64,000 bases of DNA. Origin: Winogradskyella wandonensis. GTDB taxonomy: Bacteria > Bacteroidota > Bacteroidia > Flavobacteriales > Flavobacteriaceae. The stretch covers positions 62,001-126,000 of the forward strand of contig NZ_SMGI01000005.1 in assembly GCF_004346845.1 (NCBI RefSeq). Reading direction: 5' to 3'. The notes below the pieces were generated by a model. The model made no database searches and was not told where the DNA came from. It was given only the letters and a program-made list of their open reading frames with translations. Positions within the stretch are counted from its first letter, which is position 1. Each line of letters starts with the position of its first letter. Of this stretch, positions 15,779 through 23,879 are shown in pieces. The position numbers and the translations under genes were made by a program.

Positions 15779-16147
15779 ATGACTAAAGAATTATCACAAA
15801 AACTAGGATGCTTATTCTATGCTATTGCCAATGCAGATGGTAAGCTGAGTAATGAAGAATACGACCGTTTTATTAGTTTTACAAAAAAGAAATGGAAGCA
15901 CCTTGGCGCGGAAGACTATAAATACATGAAAGATGCGTTTAACGAGTTAAAAGCATCAAACGCCAATCCAAACGACTGTTATAGTGATTTTGTAGAATAC
16001 TTAAAACACAACCCATCTCTTTTTTCCGAAGAATTAAAAAGACTTATCTTAAAAACAGCTAATAAAATTGCTTATTCCTTTGCTGGTATAAATAAATCCG
16101 AACTTATTATGTTAGCAAAACTTAGTCTTGAATTTAAAAAATATTAG
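15779..16147 (+). CDS. TerB-like helical protein
   Basis: 122 residues. The first helix pair contains AIANADGKLSNEEYDRF, the acidic ADGxxxxEE motif of TerB/DjlA-type domains that bind metal or form part of membrane stress complexes. The rest is predicted all-helical. No other tellurite-resistance gene is nearby, so the name refers to fold only. It is 3 bp from the thioredoxin gene and behind a CRP-like promoter with a leader of about 20 nt, divergent from the LOV kinase. Confidence 0.65.
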   Translation: MTKELSQKLGCLFYAIANADGKLSNEEYDRFISFTKKKWKHLGAEDYKYMKDAFNELKASNANPNDCYSDFVEYLKHNPSLFSEELKRLILKTANKIAYSFAGINKSELIMLAKLSLEFKKY

Positions 16148-16150
16148 AAC

Positions 16151-16450
16151 ATGAAGAGTAACTTTAATTCTATAATAAAATCAAACACACCTGTACTATT
16201 AGACTTTTACGCCGATTGGTGTGGTCCTTGCAAAGCTCTTGCTCCCATATTAAAAACTGTGAAAGACGAGATGGGAGAATCTGTAAAAATTATAAAAATT
16301 GATGTGGATAAGAATCAGCCTTTGGCAAATAAGTTTCAAGTAAGAGGCGTACCAACTTTAATTCTCTTTAATAACGGAAAACAAGTCTGGAGACAATCTG
16401 GCGTATTACAAAAAGAAAACCTTATTGCCATAATTAAAAAACATAGCTAA
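16151..16450 (+). CDS. trxA: thioredoxin
   Basis: 99 residues, the normal length of thioredoxin. Active site WCGPCK at residues 23-28 (C24, C27), preceded by LLDFYAD, and the cis-proline segment RGVPTLILF. No signal peptide, so a cytoplasmic dithiol reductase. It is cotranscribed with the TerB-like gene 3 bp upstream and therefore probably under the CRP-like promoter. A genome of this type should also have a housekeeping thioredoxin, so this may be a stress-specific copy. Confidence 0.9.
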   Translation: MKSNFNSIIKSNTPVLLDFYADWCGPCKALAPILKTVKDEMGESVKIIKIDVDKNQPLANKFQVRGVPTLILFNNGKQVWRQSGVLQKENLIAIIKKHS

Positions 16451-16463
16451 GCTACATTTTATA

Positions 16464-16507
16464 TTGACCAATATCATTTTGAAAACTCTAAGTAGATACT
16501 ACATTTA
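16464..16507 (+). promoter_or_regulatory. CRP-like box and -7 element, WG-repeat gene promoter
   Basis: Box TTGACCAATATCAT at 16464-16477. TACATTTA (16500-16507) starts 22 bp after it. Predicted leader to the ATG at 16534 is about 22 nt. Confidence 0.78.
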
Positions 16508-16533
16508 TGCTATAAATTTTAAAACGTTGTATC

Positions 16534-17142
16534 ATGAAAAGACTAGTGTTACTATTAGCTACTTTATTATTAAGTTCTACAAAAATTAATGCTCAAAAGC
16601 TAAACGACATAAGTTTTATTTCGCCATATAATGATGGTGTCGCTGCAATACAAAAAAATAATCAATGGGCCTTTATTAATGTCGAAGGCAAAATAGTGGT
16701 TGACTATAGAGATGATTTAGTGTTAACGACTTTTGAAAAGAATAACTATCCCGTATTTAATTCTGGACGCTGTTTAATTAAAGAAGTAAAGGACGGTATA
16801 TCGTATTTTGGTTACATAGACAAAGACGGAAATACAATCGTAAAACCTCAATACTTAAATGCTACAAATTTTGAAAATGGACTGGCAATTATACTAGAGC
16901 TACATAAAAACAATATTGGCAAAAACGATGTGTTAGACAAGAAAATGATTGATTATAGCTACACGGAATCAGCAATAAATCCAAACGGAAAAATAGTTCA
17001 TTTTCTATCAGATAAACCAACCCATATCACACTATCCAAAGATTATATAAAAATCCCTCCAGAAATTAAATCTAAGTTTATTTCTGAAACCCTTGTCGCA
17101 CAAAAGAATGGGGATAAAACATGGTCTATAAAGGCTTTATAA
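16534..17142 (+). CDS. secreted WG-repeat protein
   Basis: 202 residues with an N-terminal signal peptide (KRLVLLLATLLLSSTKINAQ). Two WG/KWG-type repeats are visible: NDGVAAIQKNNQWAFINVEGK (residues about 34-54) and the stretch with FGYIDKDGNTIVKPQY, FENGLAII. Such repeats form beta hairpins and occur in exported proteins of Bacteroidota; their role is unknown. The C-terminal 60 residues have no recognised domain. It is a single gene in the regulon, with its own box and the next box right behind it. Confidence 0.7.
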   Translation: MKRLVLLLATLLLSSTKINAQKLNDISFISPYNDGVAAIQKNNQWAFINVEGKIVVDYRDDLVLTTFEKNNYPVFNSGRCLIKEVKDGISYFGYIDKDGNTIVKPQYLNATNFENGLAIILELHKNNIGKNDVLDKKMIDYSYTESAINPNGKIVHFLSDKPTHITLSKDYIKIPPEIKSKFISETLVAQKNGDKTWSIKAL

Positions 17143-17185
17143 ACTCAATAAGGTATAGTATTTCCAGAAAGTTAGACTATTAAAA

Positions 17186-17229
17186 CTGATTAAGGTCATT
17201 CTTATTCTACATAAATTAAAATATTTTTA
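17186..17229 (+). promoter_or_regulatory. CRP-like box and -7 element, flavin-binding protein promoter
   Basis: Box CTGATTAAGGTCAT at 17186-17199. TATTTTTA (17222-17229) starts 22 bp after it. Predicted leader is about 15 nt. Confidence 0.75.
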
Positions 17230-17248
17230 GTTCAAAACCATATATACC

Positions 17249-17707
17249 GTGATTAGAGCTTTAAAAGATATTGAAAGTAAACATCTACTATCCTATAACT
17301 ATATAGGACACTTATCTTATTTATTTAAAGACAAGCCTTATGTACTTCCTATTACTTATTATTACGATGTTTTAAATAATATAATCATTGGATATTCTGG
17401 AAAAGGACATAAAATAAGAGCTTTGCGCATTAATAATCAAGTAGCTATGGAAGTCTCCGAAATAGAATCGGTAAACAATTGGAAATCCATTTTGGTACAA
17501 GGTTCTTATAAAGAGTTTGAAGGTAGTACAGCAAAAATAAACCTTCATAAATTCTCAGAAGGTGTTAAAGAAGTTATTAGCAAAAAAGAAGGCAAAGATC
17601 TGAAATATCTTAGCGAATTTTCGAGTAAAATATATAAAGAAGGTCCGCCAATAGTTTTTAAAATTAATGTTGAAGAAATAACAGGAAGAGAAAGAAAGCA
17701 TAGTTAA
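17249..17707 (+). CDS. pyridoxamine 5'-phosphate oxidase-like flavin-binding protein
   Basis: 152 residues with a GTG start; no ATG lies near, and the predicted transcription start at about 17234 supports it. The split-barrel fold of the PNPOx-like/NimA family is seen in GHLSYLFKDKPYVLPITYYYD, IIGYSGKGHKIRALRINNQVAMEVSE and the WKSILVQGSYKEFE strand. Members bind FMN or related flavins and reduce or detoxify small molecules; homologues occur in dormancy regulons of other phyla. Monocistronic under a CRP-like promoter. Confidence 0.8.
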   Translation: MIRALKDIESKHLLSYNYIGHLSYLFKDKPYVLPITYYYDVLNNIIIGYSGKGHKIRALRINNQVAMEVSEIESVNNWKSILVQGSYKEFEGSTAKINLHKFSEGVKEVISKKEGKDLKYLSEFSSKIYKEGPPIVFKINVEEITGRERKHS

Positions 17708-17893
17708 AATAGAAAATGATTACTAAACAATCGCTTAACTTTTTGATAAATCAATCCCGCGACACCTTCTGCTTTTAATTAAGTTTTGAGTTCTCTCATT
17801 TTTAATCCTCTAACTTTGGAGCCTACAGCAAGGCTTTAGACACATCCTTAAAAACATAATCTTACATAAAATTTAAAAATAATCTAACTTAAA

Positions 17894-17937
17894 TTGATGA
17901 ATATCATTGTTCTACGTTTGCATATTCTCTTCCTTTG
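17894..17937 (+). promoter_or_regulatory. CRP-like box and -7 element, ytfI/gerW-like promoter
   Basis: Box TTGATGAATATCAT at 17894-17907. TTCCTTTG (17930-17937) starts 22 bp after it, seven of eight to TAnnTTTG. A TTG codon at 17935 lies inside the -7 element, so translation must start later, at the ATG at 17953. The gap 17708-17893 shows nothing else I can support. Confidence 0.7.
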
Positions 17938-17952
17938 AGCAAAACTGAAACC

Positions 17953-18462
17953 ATGATATGGCTAGTTATCATACTGCTATTACTATCAATCCTTTTGTAT
18001 CTGCTATTAGTACCAATAATTGTGGTAATAGACACGATTAACAACACGTATTATTTAGAATTAAAAGGTTTAGCTAAAGCTAGTGTGATTGAAGATAATA
18101 TTGAAGTTTTAAAGATAAAAATGAGAATATTATTCTTCAAATTTTATATGTATCCTCTAAAGAAGATGGCCATTAAAAAATCAAAAAAGACTAAAGTCTT
18201 AAAACCAAAAAATGAGAGATTTATTAACTCTAAAAACTTAAAAAGAGTATTACGAGTTATAAAGTCCTTTAACATTAAAAAATTCTATATGAATTTAGAT
18301 ACTGGGGATTACGCAGCAAACGCGAAGCTTTATCCTGTCTTTAGTTTTTTAAACTTTTACAAAGCAACAAATTGCAATGTAAACTTTGTCGGAGAAAACA
18401 ACGTGCAGCTTATTATACAAAACAGGCCTGTACGGATTATAAAATCATTTATTAATCTTTAA
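17953..18462 (+). CDS. DUF2953-like (YtfI-type) membrane-anchored protein
   Basis: 169 residues from the ATG at 17953. An N-terminal transmembrane helix (WLVIILLLLSILLYLLLVPI) is followed by a basic soluble domain with LELKGLAKASV and a LDTGDYAANAKLYPVFSF stretch that resembles the TGDpa motif of DUF2953. In Bacillus, ytfI (DUF2953) stands directly before ytfJ/gerW; here the next gene, 11 bp away, is a GerW-family protein. This matching synteny supports a call that the sequence alone makes only moderately. Confidence 0.6.
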   Translation: MIWLVIILLLLSILLYLLLVPIIVVIDTINNTYYLELKGLAKASVIEDNIEVLKIKMRILFFKFYMYPLKKMAIKKSKKTKVLKPKNERFINSKNLKRVLRVIKSFNIKKFYMNLDTGDYAANAKLYPVFSFLNFYKATNCNVNFVGENNVQLIIQNRPVRIIKSFINL

Positions 18463-18473
18463 ATAATAAAATT

Positions 18474-18842
18474 ATGGAACTACATTTAGAAGAATTACTA
18501 ACAAAAATCACAGATTTTATGAAAACAGAAGCCAACACTGAAACTGTTGTTGGTAAAGAATTTCAATTAGGCGAATTTAAAATTGTACCTGTTATTAAAG
18601 TAGGTATGGGATTTGGTTCAGGTGGTGCCGAAGGTTCCGAAACAAAAGGAAAGAAAGGTGAAGGCTTAGGTGCTGGAGCTGGTATGGGTATAGAACCAAT
18701 TGGCTTTTTAGCTACTAAAGGAGATGAGATATCATTTATTGAAGCAGGTAAGGCGCACGGATTAGCAGCTGCATTTGAAAAAATGCCAGAAGTAATCGAA
18801 AAGATAATAGAAAGTAGAAATAGAGAAACTATGACTACTTAA
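18474..18842 (+). CDS. GerW family (YtfJ-like) protein
   Basis: 122 residues. The family core is plain: a conserved start (LLTKITDFMKTEANTETVVGK), then GEFKIVPVIKVGMGFGSGGAEG, a glycine-rich low-complexity loop (about residues 42-72) and the closing VEPIGF-like MGIEPIGFLATKGDEISFI. YtfJ/GerW is needed for spore germination in Bacillus, yet its family is widespread in non-sporulating bacteria, where its role is unknown. It is second gene after the YtfI-like protein, in the CRP-like regulon, and is followed by a strong terminator. Confidence 0.85.
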   Translation: MELHLEELLTKITDFMKTEANTETVVGKEFQLGEFKIVPVIKVGMGFGSGGAEGSETKGKKGEGLGAGAGMGIEPIGFLATKGDEISFIEAGKAHGLAAAFEKMPEVIEKIIESRNRETMTT

Positions 18843-18862
18843 CCTAGTTTGGTGAGTTTATT

Positions 18863-18898
18863 AAGCCGAGTAGATTTAATAATCTACTCGGCTTTTAT
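18863..18898 (+). terminator. terminator between gerW-like and mlaD-like genes
   Basis: Perfect 14-bp inverted repeat AAGCCGAGTAGATT with TAAT loop (18863-18894), then TTATTA. It serves the plus-strand gene and may also act on the convergent minus-strand transport operon. Confidence 0.8.
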
Positions 18899-18900
18899 TA

Positions 18901-19884
18901 TTAATCTAATTGCTTCTTTTTCTCAAGTCGCTCTAGTTTTCTAAAATAAGCTCGAGTTAAAAAATTATGTTTTAAAGCTTCCATATTCTGATTAAACTTA
19001 TCTGTTCCTTCATTAATGTTCTTAATAGTAGATTTTAAGCTATTAACCAACGATGTATCATTAAGTATATAGTTTACAGCGCCTTCATTAGAGTTAATAT
19101 TATTAATTAAATCATTAGAATTCTTAAGTAAACTTTCTATTTCTATACTTGAGGCTTCAAGATTGGACACAATATTTTTTAGTTTTCTTCCAGATATCGT
19201 ATCATTAATCATTTGACCCAAAAGTGTATTCTCATTTGTTTTAATATCTGTAAGAATTGCATTAAGCTCATTAACCGATTCAGTTGCTTTAAAAGATGTT
19301 ACCTTAAGATTATAAATAGATTGGCTTAAATTTTTAGCTACTAATGTATCGTTTATAAGCATACCTATTGTTCCTTTTCCCTCTATTATAGCATTAGTAA
19401 TTTTAAGAAGGTCTGAAGCCAAAATCGCAATGTTTTCTGAACTTGAACCCAACGTAGTTAAAATATCATCTGCTCCAATTTTGCTGTACGATTCAATAAT
19501 ATCTCCATTTTCAACAGATGCTTCTGTACCTTTGCCAGGTACAATATTTACTATCATATTACCTACCAAACCATCAGAGCCAATAGTAGCAATAGCGTCT
19601 TTTTTAATATGAGAAATTATTTTCTCCTCTATAGTCATATCAACCTTTATAGTTGAATCATTAATCATTGATATGTTTTTTACCGTACCAATATCAATAC
19701 CTGAATAACGTACATTATTTCCTTTTTGTAGCCCTATCACATTCTGAAAATAAGAGCTTATCGTAAATGTTTTCTTAAACATATCTTGTCGTTGGCCAAT
19801 AAGATATATTCCGGTTACAAATAAGATAGTACTAATGATTACAAATAAGCCTAGCCGTATTTTTTGGGATTTTGATTGTTTCAT
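18901..19884 (-). CDS. MlaD/MCE family lipid-transport protein
   Basis: About 327 residues from the ATG at 19884, chosen because it lies 5 bp after the ATPase stop and directly before the N-terminal helix; longer in-frame starts would overlap that gene. One transmembrane helix (LGLFVIISTILFVTGIYLIG) is followed by an MCE domain with GNNVRYSGIDIGTVKNI and GSDGLVGNMIVNIVPG. After it comes a long helical region with repeated NDT-x-L motifs, typical of the pore-lining tail of MCE proteins. It is the periplasmic substrate-binding part of a phospholipid transporter with the two genes upstream. Confidence 0.9.
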   Translation of the reverse strand: MKQSKSQKIRLGLFVIISTILFVTGIYLIGQRQDMFKKTFTISSYFQNVIGLQKGNNVRYSGIDIGTVKNISMINDSTIKVDMTIEEKIISHIKKDAIATIGSDGLVGNMIVNIVPGKGTEASVENGDIIESYSKIGADDILTTLGSSSENIAILASDLLKITNAIIEGKGTIGMLINDTLVAKNLSQSIYNLKVTSFKATESVNELNAILTDIKTNENTLLGQMINDTISGRKLKNIVSNLEASSIEIESLLKNSNDLINNINSNEGAVNYILNDTSLVNSLKSTIKNINEGTDKFNQNMEALKHNFLTRAYFRKLERLEKKKQLD

Positions 19885-19888
19885 CTCT

Positions 19889-20671
19889 CTAATGTTTAAA
19901 AAATGCTTTAATCTTAGGGTCTTTAGAAATAGACAGTTGTGCATAAGCGCCTTCCGCATAATTAATTCCATCTATTAATAAAATCATACGGTCAGAAATC
20001 ACTCTTGCACAATCAACATCATGCGTAATAATTAGTGAAGACGTTCCATATTTTTTCTGAATTTCCTGCATTAATATTATTATTTCCTTAGCCGTAATTG
20101 GGTCTAATCCACTCGTAGGCTCATCGTATAAAATTATTTTGGGCTGTAGAATCAAGGTTCTAGCCAAAGCTACGCGTCGTTTCATACCGCCAGATAATTC
20201 AGAAGGCATTAAATCTATAGCTTCAGCTAGTCCAACATTTTCTAAAGCCTTAATAACCAAAGAATTTGTATCTACATTACCATCAAATTTTTCTGAGTGA
20301 CGTCGCAAAGGAAATTCTAAATTTTCTCTCACCGTCATAGAATCATACAGAGCACTTCCTTGAAATAAAAAGCCAATATCTGCTCTAAGGATATCAAGCG
20401 TTTCTTGATTCAAAGTTGTAATATCTTTACCCATTACAGAAATAGAACCTTTATCTGCTTCCATTAAACCTACTAGACACTTAATCATTACAGATTTCCC
20501 TGACCCTGATTTCCCCATGATCACTAAGTTTTCACCTTTGTGCAAAGTCATATTAAAACCGTTAAGCACACGATTATCTCCAAAACTCTTGTGTAAATCT
20601 TTAATTTGAAGAACTATGTCTTTTTGATTCATAGTATTAGTATGCTTTGATATGTGTTCACCTTCACTCAT
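19889..20671 (-). CDS. ABC transporter ATPase, MlaF-like
   Basis: 260 residues. Walker A GKSGSGKS (53-60), Q-loop around FLFQGSALYDSMTVREN, signature LSGGMKRRVALAR, Walker B IILYDEPTSGLDP and switch histidine in ITHDV. The SALYDSMTV segment is characteristic of MlaF, the ATPase of the MlaFEDB phospholipid transporter. It overlaps the permease gene by 4 bp (ATGA). A shorter start at MNQKD (residue 14) is possible. Confidence 0.93.
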   Translation of the reverse strand: MSEGEHISKHTNTMNQKDIVLQIKDLHKSFGDNRVLNGFNMTLHKGENLVIMGKSGSGKSVMIKCLVGLMEADKGSISVMGKDITTLNQETLDILRADIGFLFQGSALYDSMTVRENLEFPLRRHSEKFDGNVDTNSLVIKALENVGLAEAIDLMPSELSGGMKRRVALARTLILQPKIILYDEPTSGLDPITAKEIIILMQEIQKKYGTSSLIITHDVDCARVISDRMILLIDGINYAEGAYAQLSISKDPKIKAFFKH

Positions 20672-21450
20672 AAATCATAAAAAATATCGGTTACAAACAC
20701 AGCAATAAAATCAATAACAAAGAGTAATAAGGACGTAAAAACTACTGCAGAATTAGCTGCTTTACCTACTCCTGCCGTACCTTTTTTACAGTAGTAACCT
20801 TTAAAACAACCAACTAAACCAATGGCAAAACCAAAGAAAAAAGACTTTATAGTGGCTGGTATTATATCTCCAAACTCTAATGAATTAAAAACTTGATTAA
20901 AGTATAAAGTGAAAGAAACGTTTCCTTTTAAAATTTCTACTAAAAATGAGCCATATAACGCCACTGCATCTCCGATAATTACCAAAAGCGGTAACATTAT
21001 TGTAGTTGCTACTATTCTTGTAACCACTAAATATTTAAATGGGTTGGTACCTGAAACTTCCATGGCATCGATTTGCTCCGTAACTCGCATAGAACCAAGT
21101 TCAGCTCCGATACCAGAGCCTATTCTACCTGCACAAACTAATGCTGTTATCATGGGGCCAATTTCACGCACAATCGAAATGCCAACCATAGATGGCATCC
21201 AAGATACTGCCCCAAATTCCATTAAAGTAGGTCTTGTTTGCAGAGTTAAGACAAGTCCAATGATAAAACCTGTAATTATTACTAACAATAAAGAGCGGTT
21301 ACCCATGCTATAGCATTGACGTAACAGCTCTTTAAACTCAAATGGTGGCTTTACCGACTCCTTAAAGTAGCGTCCTGCAAAATAAGATAGCTCTCCAATT
21401 TCTATAAAAAAGGAATCTATTTGCTGTCTTAAGCTTTGGATACTTAGCAT
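20668..21450 (-). CDS. ABC transporter permease, MlaE-like
   Basis: 260 residues with five to six membrane helices. Family landmarks: GFIIGLVLTLQTRPTLMEFGA, REIGPMITALVCAGRIGSGIGAELGSM and ATIKSFFFGFAIGLVGCFKGY, all hallmarks of MlaE/TTG2 permeases that move phospholipids between the membranes of Gram-negative cells. First gene of mlaEFD-like operon; no MlaB or MlaC partner is adjacent. A CRP-like promoter stands upstream with a predicted leader of about 15 nt, which places membrane-lipid trafficking in the regulon. Confidence 0.93.
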   Translation of the reverse strand: MLSIQSLRQQIDSFFIEIGELSYFAGRYFKESVKPPFEFKELLRQCYSMGNRSLLLVIITGFIIGLVLTLQTRPTLMEFGAVSWMPSMVGISIVREIGPMITALVCAGRIGSGIGAELGSMRVTEQIDAMEVSGTNPFKYLVVTRIVATTIMLPLLVIIGDAVALYGSFLVEILKGNVSFTLYFNQVFNSLEFGDIIPATIKSFFFGFAIGLVGCFKGYYCKKGTAGVGKAANSAVVFTSLLLFVIDFIAVFVTDIFYDL

Positions 21451-21469
21451 TATTTGTGACCATTTTCAT

Positions 21470-21513
21470 CAAATTTATAGGAATATACTTGCTCCAGAAA
21501 TGATTATAATCAT
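21470..21513 (-). promoter_or_regulatory. CRP-like box and -7 element, mlaEFD-like operon promoter
   Basis: Box ATGATTATAATCAT at 21500-21513, a perfect palindrome. Minus-strand TAAATTTG (21477 to 21470) starts 22 bp after it. It lies in the 74-bp gap between the DsrE-like gene and the permease gene. Confidence 0.85.
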
Positions 21514-21524
21514 TTAACAAGCAA

Positions 21525-21998
21525 CTAGATAAACAATATCTGAGTACCTTCTTGATCTGCTCTATTATAGAAGTCTCCAATGGTTAAAATACCATCTAAG
21601 TCGTCAATAAAATCCTCCTCTTCTAGATGAAACATTTCTACAGCTAGCTTACATGCCCAAAGCTTACATCCAGAATCTGAAAGTATCTCCAAGAATTCTC
21701 CTATTGGTGGCATGTCTAGTTTTTCCATTTCTTTTTTCATCATTTTGGTAGCTAATGCCTCTACCCCAGGTAAACCACCCAACATTGTAGGTATGTGCAT
21801 TGCAGGGTTACCAACTGTTGCAACATGAAGGTGTTCTAGTTTTTTCTTCTGTATGGCTTCTAATCCAAAAAAGGTGAAAAATATCTCTGACTCTATACCT
21901 TCCATACGTGCGCCATTAGCCATGACAAAAGCCGCGTAAGCATTCTCAATTGTAGCTTTAGACAGTATAAAAAGCATTTTTTTAACTTTAGTGCTCAT
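21525..21998 (-). CDS. DsrE/DsrF/DrsH-like sulfur-carrier family protein
   Basis: 157 residues. The opening KKMLFILSKATIENAYAAFVMANGARMEG is the typical DsrE-like Rossmannoid strand-helix pair, and the tail has DSGCKLWACKLAVEMFHL with the two cysteines of the large DsrE2/DrsH type. Such proteins bind persulfide sulfur. Its position 18 bp behind a DsrC/TusE-type gene and an SQR-like oxidoreductase supports persulfide relay. Last gene of that operon; the next gene has its own promoter. Confidence 0.8.
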   Translation of the reverse strand: MSTKVKKMLFILSKATIENAYAAFVMANGARMEGIESEIFFTFFGLEAIQKKKLEHLHVATVGNPAMHIPTMLGGLPGVEALATKMMKKEMEKLDMPPIGEFLEILSDSGCKLWACKLAVEMFHLEEEDFIDDLDGILTIGDFYNRADQEGTQILFI

Positions 21999-22016
21999 GA
22001 TTTATTAATTTAAGTT

Positions 22017-22325
22017 TTAGATACAACTTTTAGGTTTTGGAATACCTGCTATTAAAGTAGATTTTTTTAAAGGTCCTCCTGGAAATAGATTATAAAACTC
22101 TTTAATGTTTATAACACCACTACGCTTTATACCTCTTATAGATAAAGGTTCTTCTTTGCGATGCTTATCTTGGAGATACTCTATAACTTCCCAATGCTTT
22201 TCCGTCATAACAACATTACATTCGCCCGCTATACATTCACAAACTTCTCGGTCCCATTGCTTAAAGTCTATTAAATAGCCTTCTTCATTTACGTCTATTT
22301 CTCTATTTGCAATTAACTTTTTCAT
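22017..22325 (-). CDS. TusE/DsrC/DsvC family sulfur-relay protein
   Basis: 102 residues, the usual family length. The start IANREIDVNEEGYLIDFKQWD and the C-terminus AGIPKPKSCI match TusE/DsrC, with the penultimate cysteine C101 that carries persulfide. The second C-terminal cysteine of true DsrC, about ten residues earlier, is absent (K/S/T there), so it resembles TusE-type carriers rather than the dissimilatory DsrC. Extra cysteines at 29, 31 and 36 are unusual. No sirohaem sulfite reductase is nearby. Middle gene of the SQR-DsrC-DsrE operon. Confidence 0.85.
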   Translation of the reverse strand: MKKLIANREIDVNEEGYLIDFKQWDREVCECIAGECNVVMTEKHWEVIEYLQDKHRKEEPLSIRGIKRSGVINIKEFYNLFPGGPLKKSTLIAGIPKPKSCI

Positions 22326-22364
22326 GATTTCTAAATTTTTGATTCTATATTTATTTTAAACTTA

Positions 22365-23600
22365 CTATTCAAAATTCTTTCCTTTCAGAGACATCTTGGA
22401 GGGTACAAATGGTATAGGGATGCCTTTTAAAAGCATATTCCAATAAATCCATCGAAAAGCCAACTTACCCCAATGATTCATACGGTTTTCCTTTAGTAAA
22501 CTCATCGGACCGATACCTTGAAATGGAAACTTTCCTTCTACTGGCTCATGGTCGTAATTAAAGTCTATGAGTAAGGCTTTATTATTTCCTGTTTCTACAA
22601 AACAGTTGGCATGACCATCAAATTCTTCTTTTAAAGGCTTTCCTTCAATATATCTAAGGATGTTTTCTTCAAGTATTTCAGCTTCAAAATGCGCTACAGA
22701 GCCTGCTTTTGATGTTGGTAAGTTGGTAGCATCTCCGATGACAAAAATATTTTCATGATTCTTAGACTGTAACGTGGTCTTATGTGTAGGGATAAAATTT
22801 AGCTCATCACCTAAACCAGAGCGCTCTATAAGTTCATCACCCATATTTGTAGGTACTGTAACAAGCAAATCATACTCAACTTCAACATCTGCATAGTCAA
22901 CGATTTTGTTGTTCTTATAATCCACACGCTCTATATTAAAGTCAACCACTTCTTTAATGCCTTTTTCTTCTAATAAATGGTGTAATGCTTTAGTAGCTTT
23001 TGGCTTAGTAAATGCACCACTTAGTGGCGTAATATAGGTTATATCTACTTTGTCACGCATCCCTTTTTTTCTAAAATAGGAATCCGCTAAAAATGCAAAT
23101 TCTAGAGGCGCAACAGGGCATTTTATTGGCATTTCTGTAATATGCACAACAAGTTTTCCGCCTTTCCAATCACGCAGTTTATCTCGTAGAGCTTTAGCGC
23201 CTTCATAAGTATAAAAATCAAAAATGGTTTTGTACCAATCCGGCCCAGACATTCCATCAATCTCTTCTGGGGCAGTCTTAGAGCCAGTAGCTACTACGAG
23301 TATATCATAGGGCAGTATTTCATCACCTTCTAGTTCTATAGTATTAGCGTCTGGATTGATAAGCTCTATCTGCTTCTGCACATAATTAACACCGCTAGGG
23401 ATAAACTTTTTACCTTCTTTTTTTACTTGCTTCTCAGTGTAAATATCAAAAGGCAAAAACAAAAATCCTGGCTGATAATAATGCGTTTTGTATTGGTCTA
23501 TGATGGTAATTTTCCAGTCTTTCTTTGGAAGCTTTTTTACTAAATGATTAGCCATCATTGTACCAGCTGTACCTGCTCCTAATATGATTAAATTTTTCAT
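22365..23600 (-). CDS. sulfide:quinone oxidoreductase-like FAD flavoprotein
   Basis: 411 residues. FAD-binding GAGTAGTMMANHL at residues 8-20, second dinucleotide motif near 98-108 (YDILVVATGS) and NIFVIGDATNLPTSKAGS. The only two cysteines, C161 (in KCPVAPLEFAF) and C333, sit where SQRs have their redox pair, and the C-terminal amphipathic helices (from about 375) suit membrane attachment. SQR oxidises sulfide to persulfide and feeds the quinone pool. It heads the operon with DsrC- and DsrE-type carriers, under a CRP-like promoter with a leader of about 43 nt. Confidence 0.85.
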   Translation of the reverse strand: MKNLIILGAGTAGTMMANHLVKKLPKKDWKITIIDQYKTHYYQPGFLFLPFDIYTEKQVKKEGKKFIPSGVNYVQKQIELINPDANTIELEGDEILPYDILVVATGSKTAPEEIDGMSGPDWYKTIFDFYTYEGAKALRDKLRDWKGGKLVVHITEMPIKCPVAPLEFAFLADSYFRKKGMRDKVDITYITPLSGAFTKPKATKALHHLLEEKGIKEVVDFNIERVDYKNNKIVDYADVEVEYDLLVTVPTNMGDELIERSGLGDELNFIPTHKTTLQSKNHENIFVIGDATNLPTSKAGSVAHFEAEILEENILRYIEGKPLKEEFDGHANCFVETGNNKALLIDFNYDHEPVEGKFPFQGIGPMSLLKENRMNHWGKLAFRWIYWNMLLKGIPIPFVPSKMSLKGKNFE

Positions 23601-23647
23601 TGCTAATATTCTTTAAATATGACTAAGCATATGATTTTAACTATGAA

Positions 23648-23691
23648 TAAAGTTACTGTGATACAGCAGAAACTCGCATGACATCTGTCAT
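23648..23691 (-). promoter_or_regulatory. CRP-like box and -7 element, SQR operon promoter
   Basis: Box ATGACATCTGTCAT at 23678-23691. Minus-strand TAACTTTA (23655 to 23648) starts 22 bp after it. It is one of two boxes in the divergent 323-bp gap before the porin gene; each box has its own -7 element. Confidence 0.82.
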
Positions 23692-23784
23692 GTTCTTATG
23701 TAGCAAATGTTACATATCGTAACTATATAAAAAACAGTATTTTACGACGGTTTTAAAGACTCATAAACGCAGCAATTTTCATCT

Positions 23785-23828
23785 ATGATAATTGTCATGT
23801 ATCCCTCATTATTCTGCCCGTAATTTTG
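23785..23828 (+). promoter_or_regulatory. CRP-like box and -7 element, FadL-like porin promoter
   Basis: Box ATGATAATTGTCAT at 23785-23798. TAATTTTG (23821-23828) starts 22 bp after it, a perfect TAnnTTTG. Predicted start of transcription is near 23833, giving a leader of about 91 nt before the ATG at 23924. Confidence 0.82.
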
Positions 23829-23879
23829 TGAATATCACATAGCTCAGACATCGATTTTTTAGAAAAAAAAATAAACAGT

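Noticed and set aside
15779-16147. Tellurite-resistance operon
   Set aside because: Only a TerB-like fold is present; no TerC, TerD or TerZ gene is in the window.
17935-17937. TTG start of the YtfI-like gene
   Set aside because: It lies inside the predicted -7 element, so it would be untranscribed; the ATG at 17953 is preferred.
23827-23839. TGTGAATATCACA, a classic CRP-like palindrome near the FadL promoter
   Set aside because: The two TGA/TCA halves are separated by only 3 bp, not 6, and it overlaps the -7 element of the promoter already assigned.
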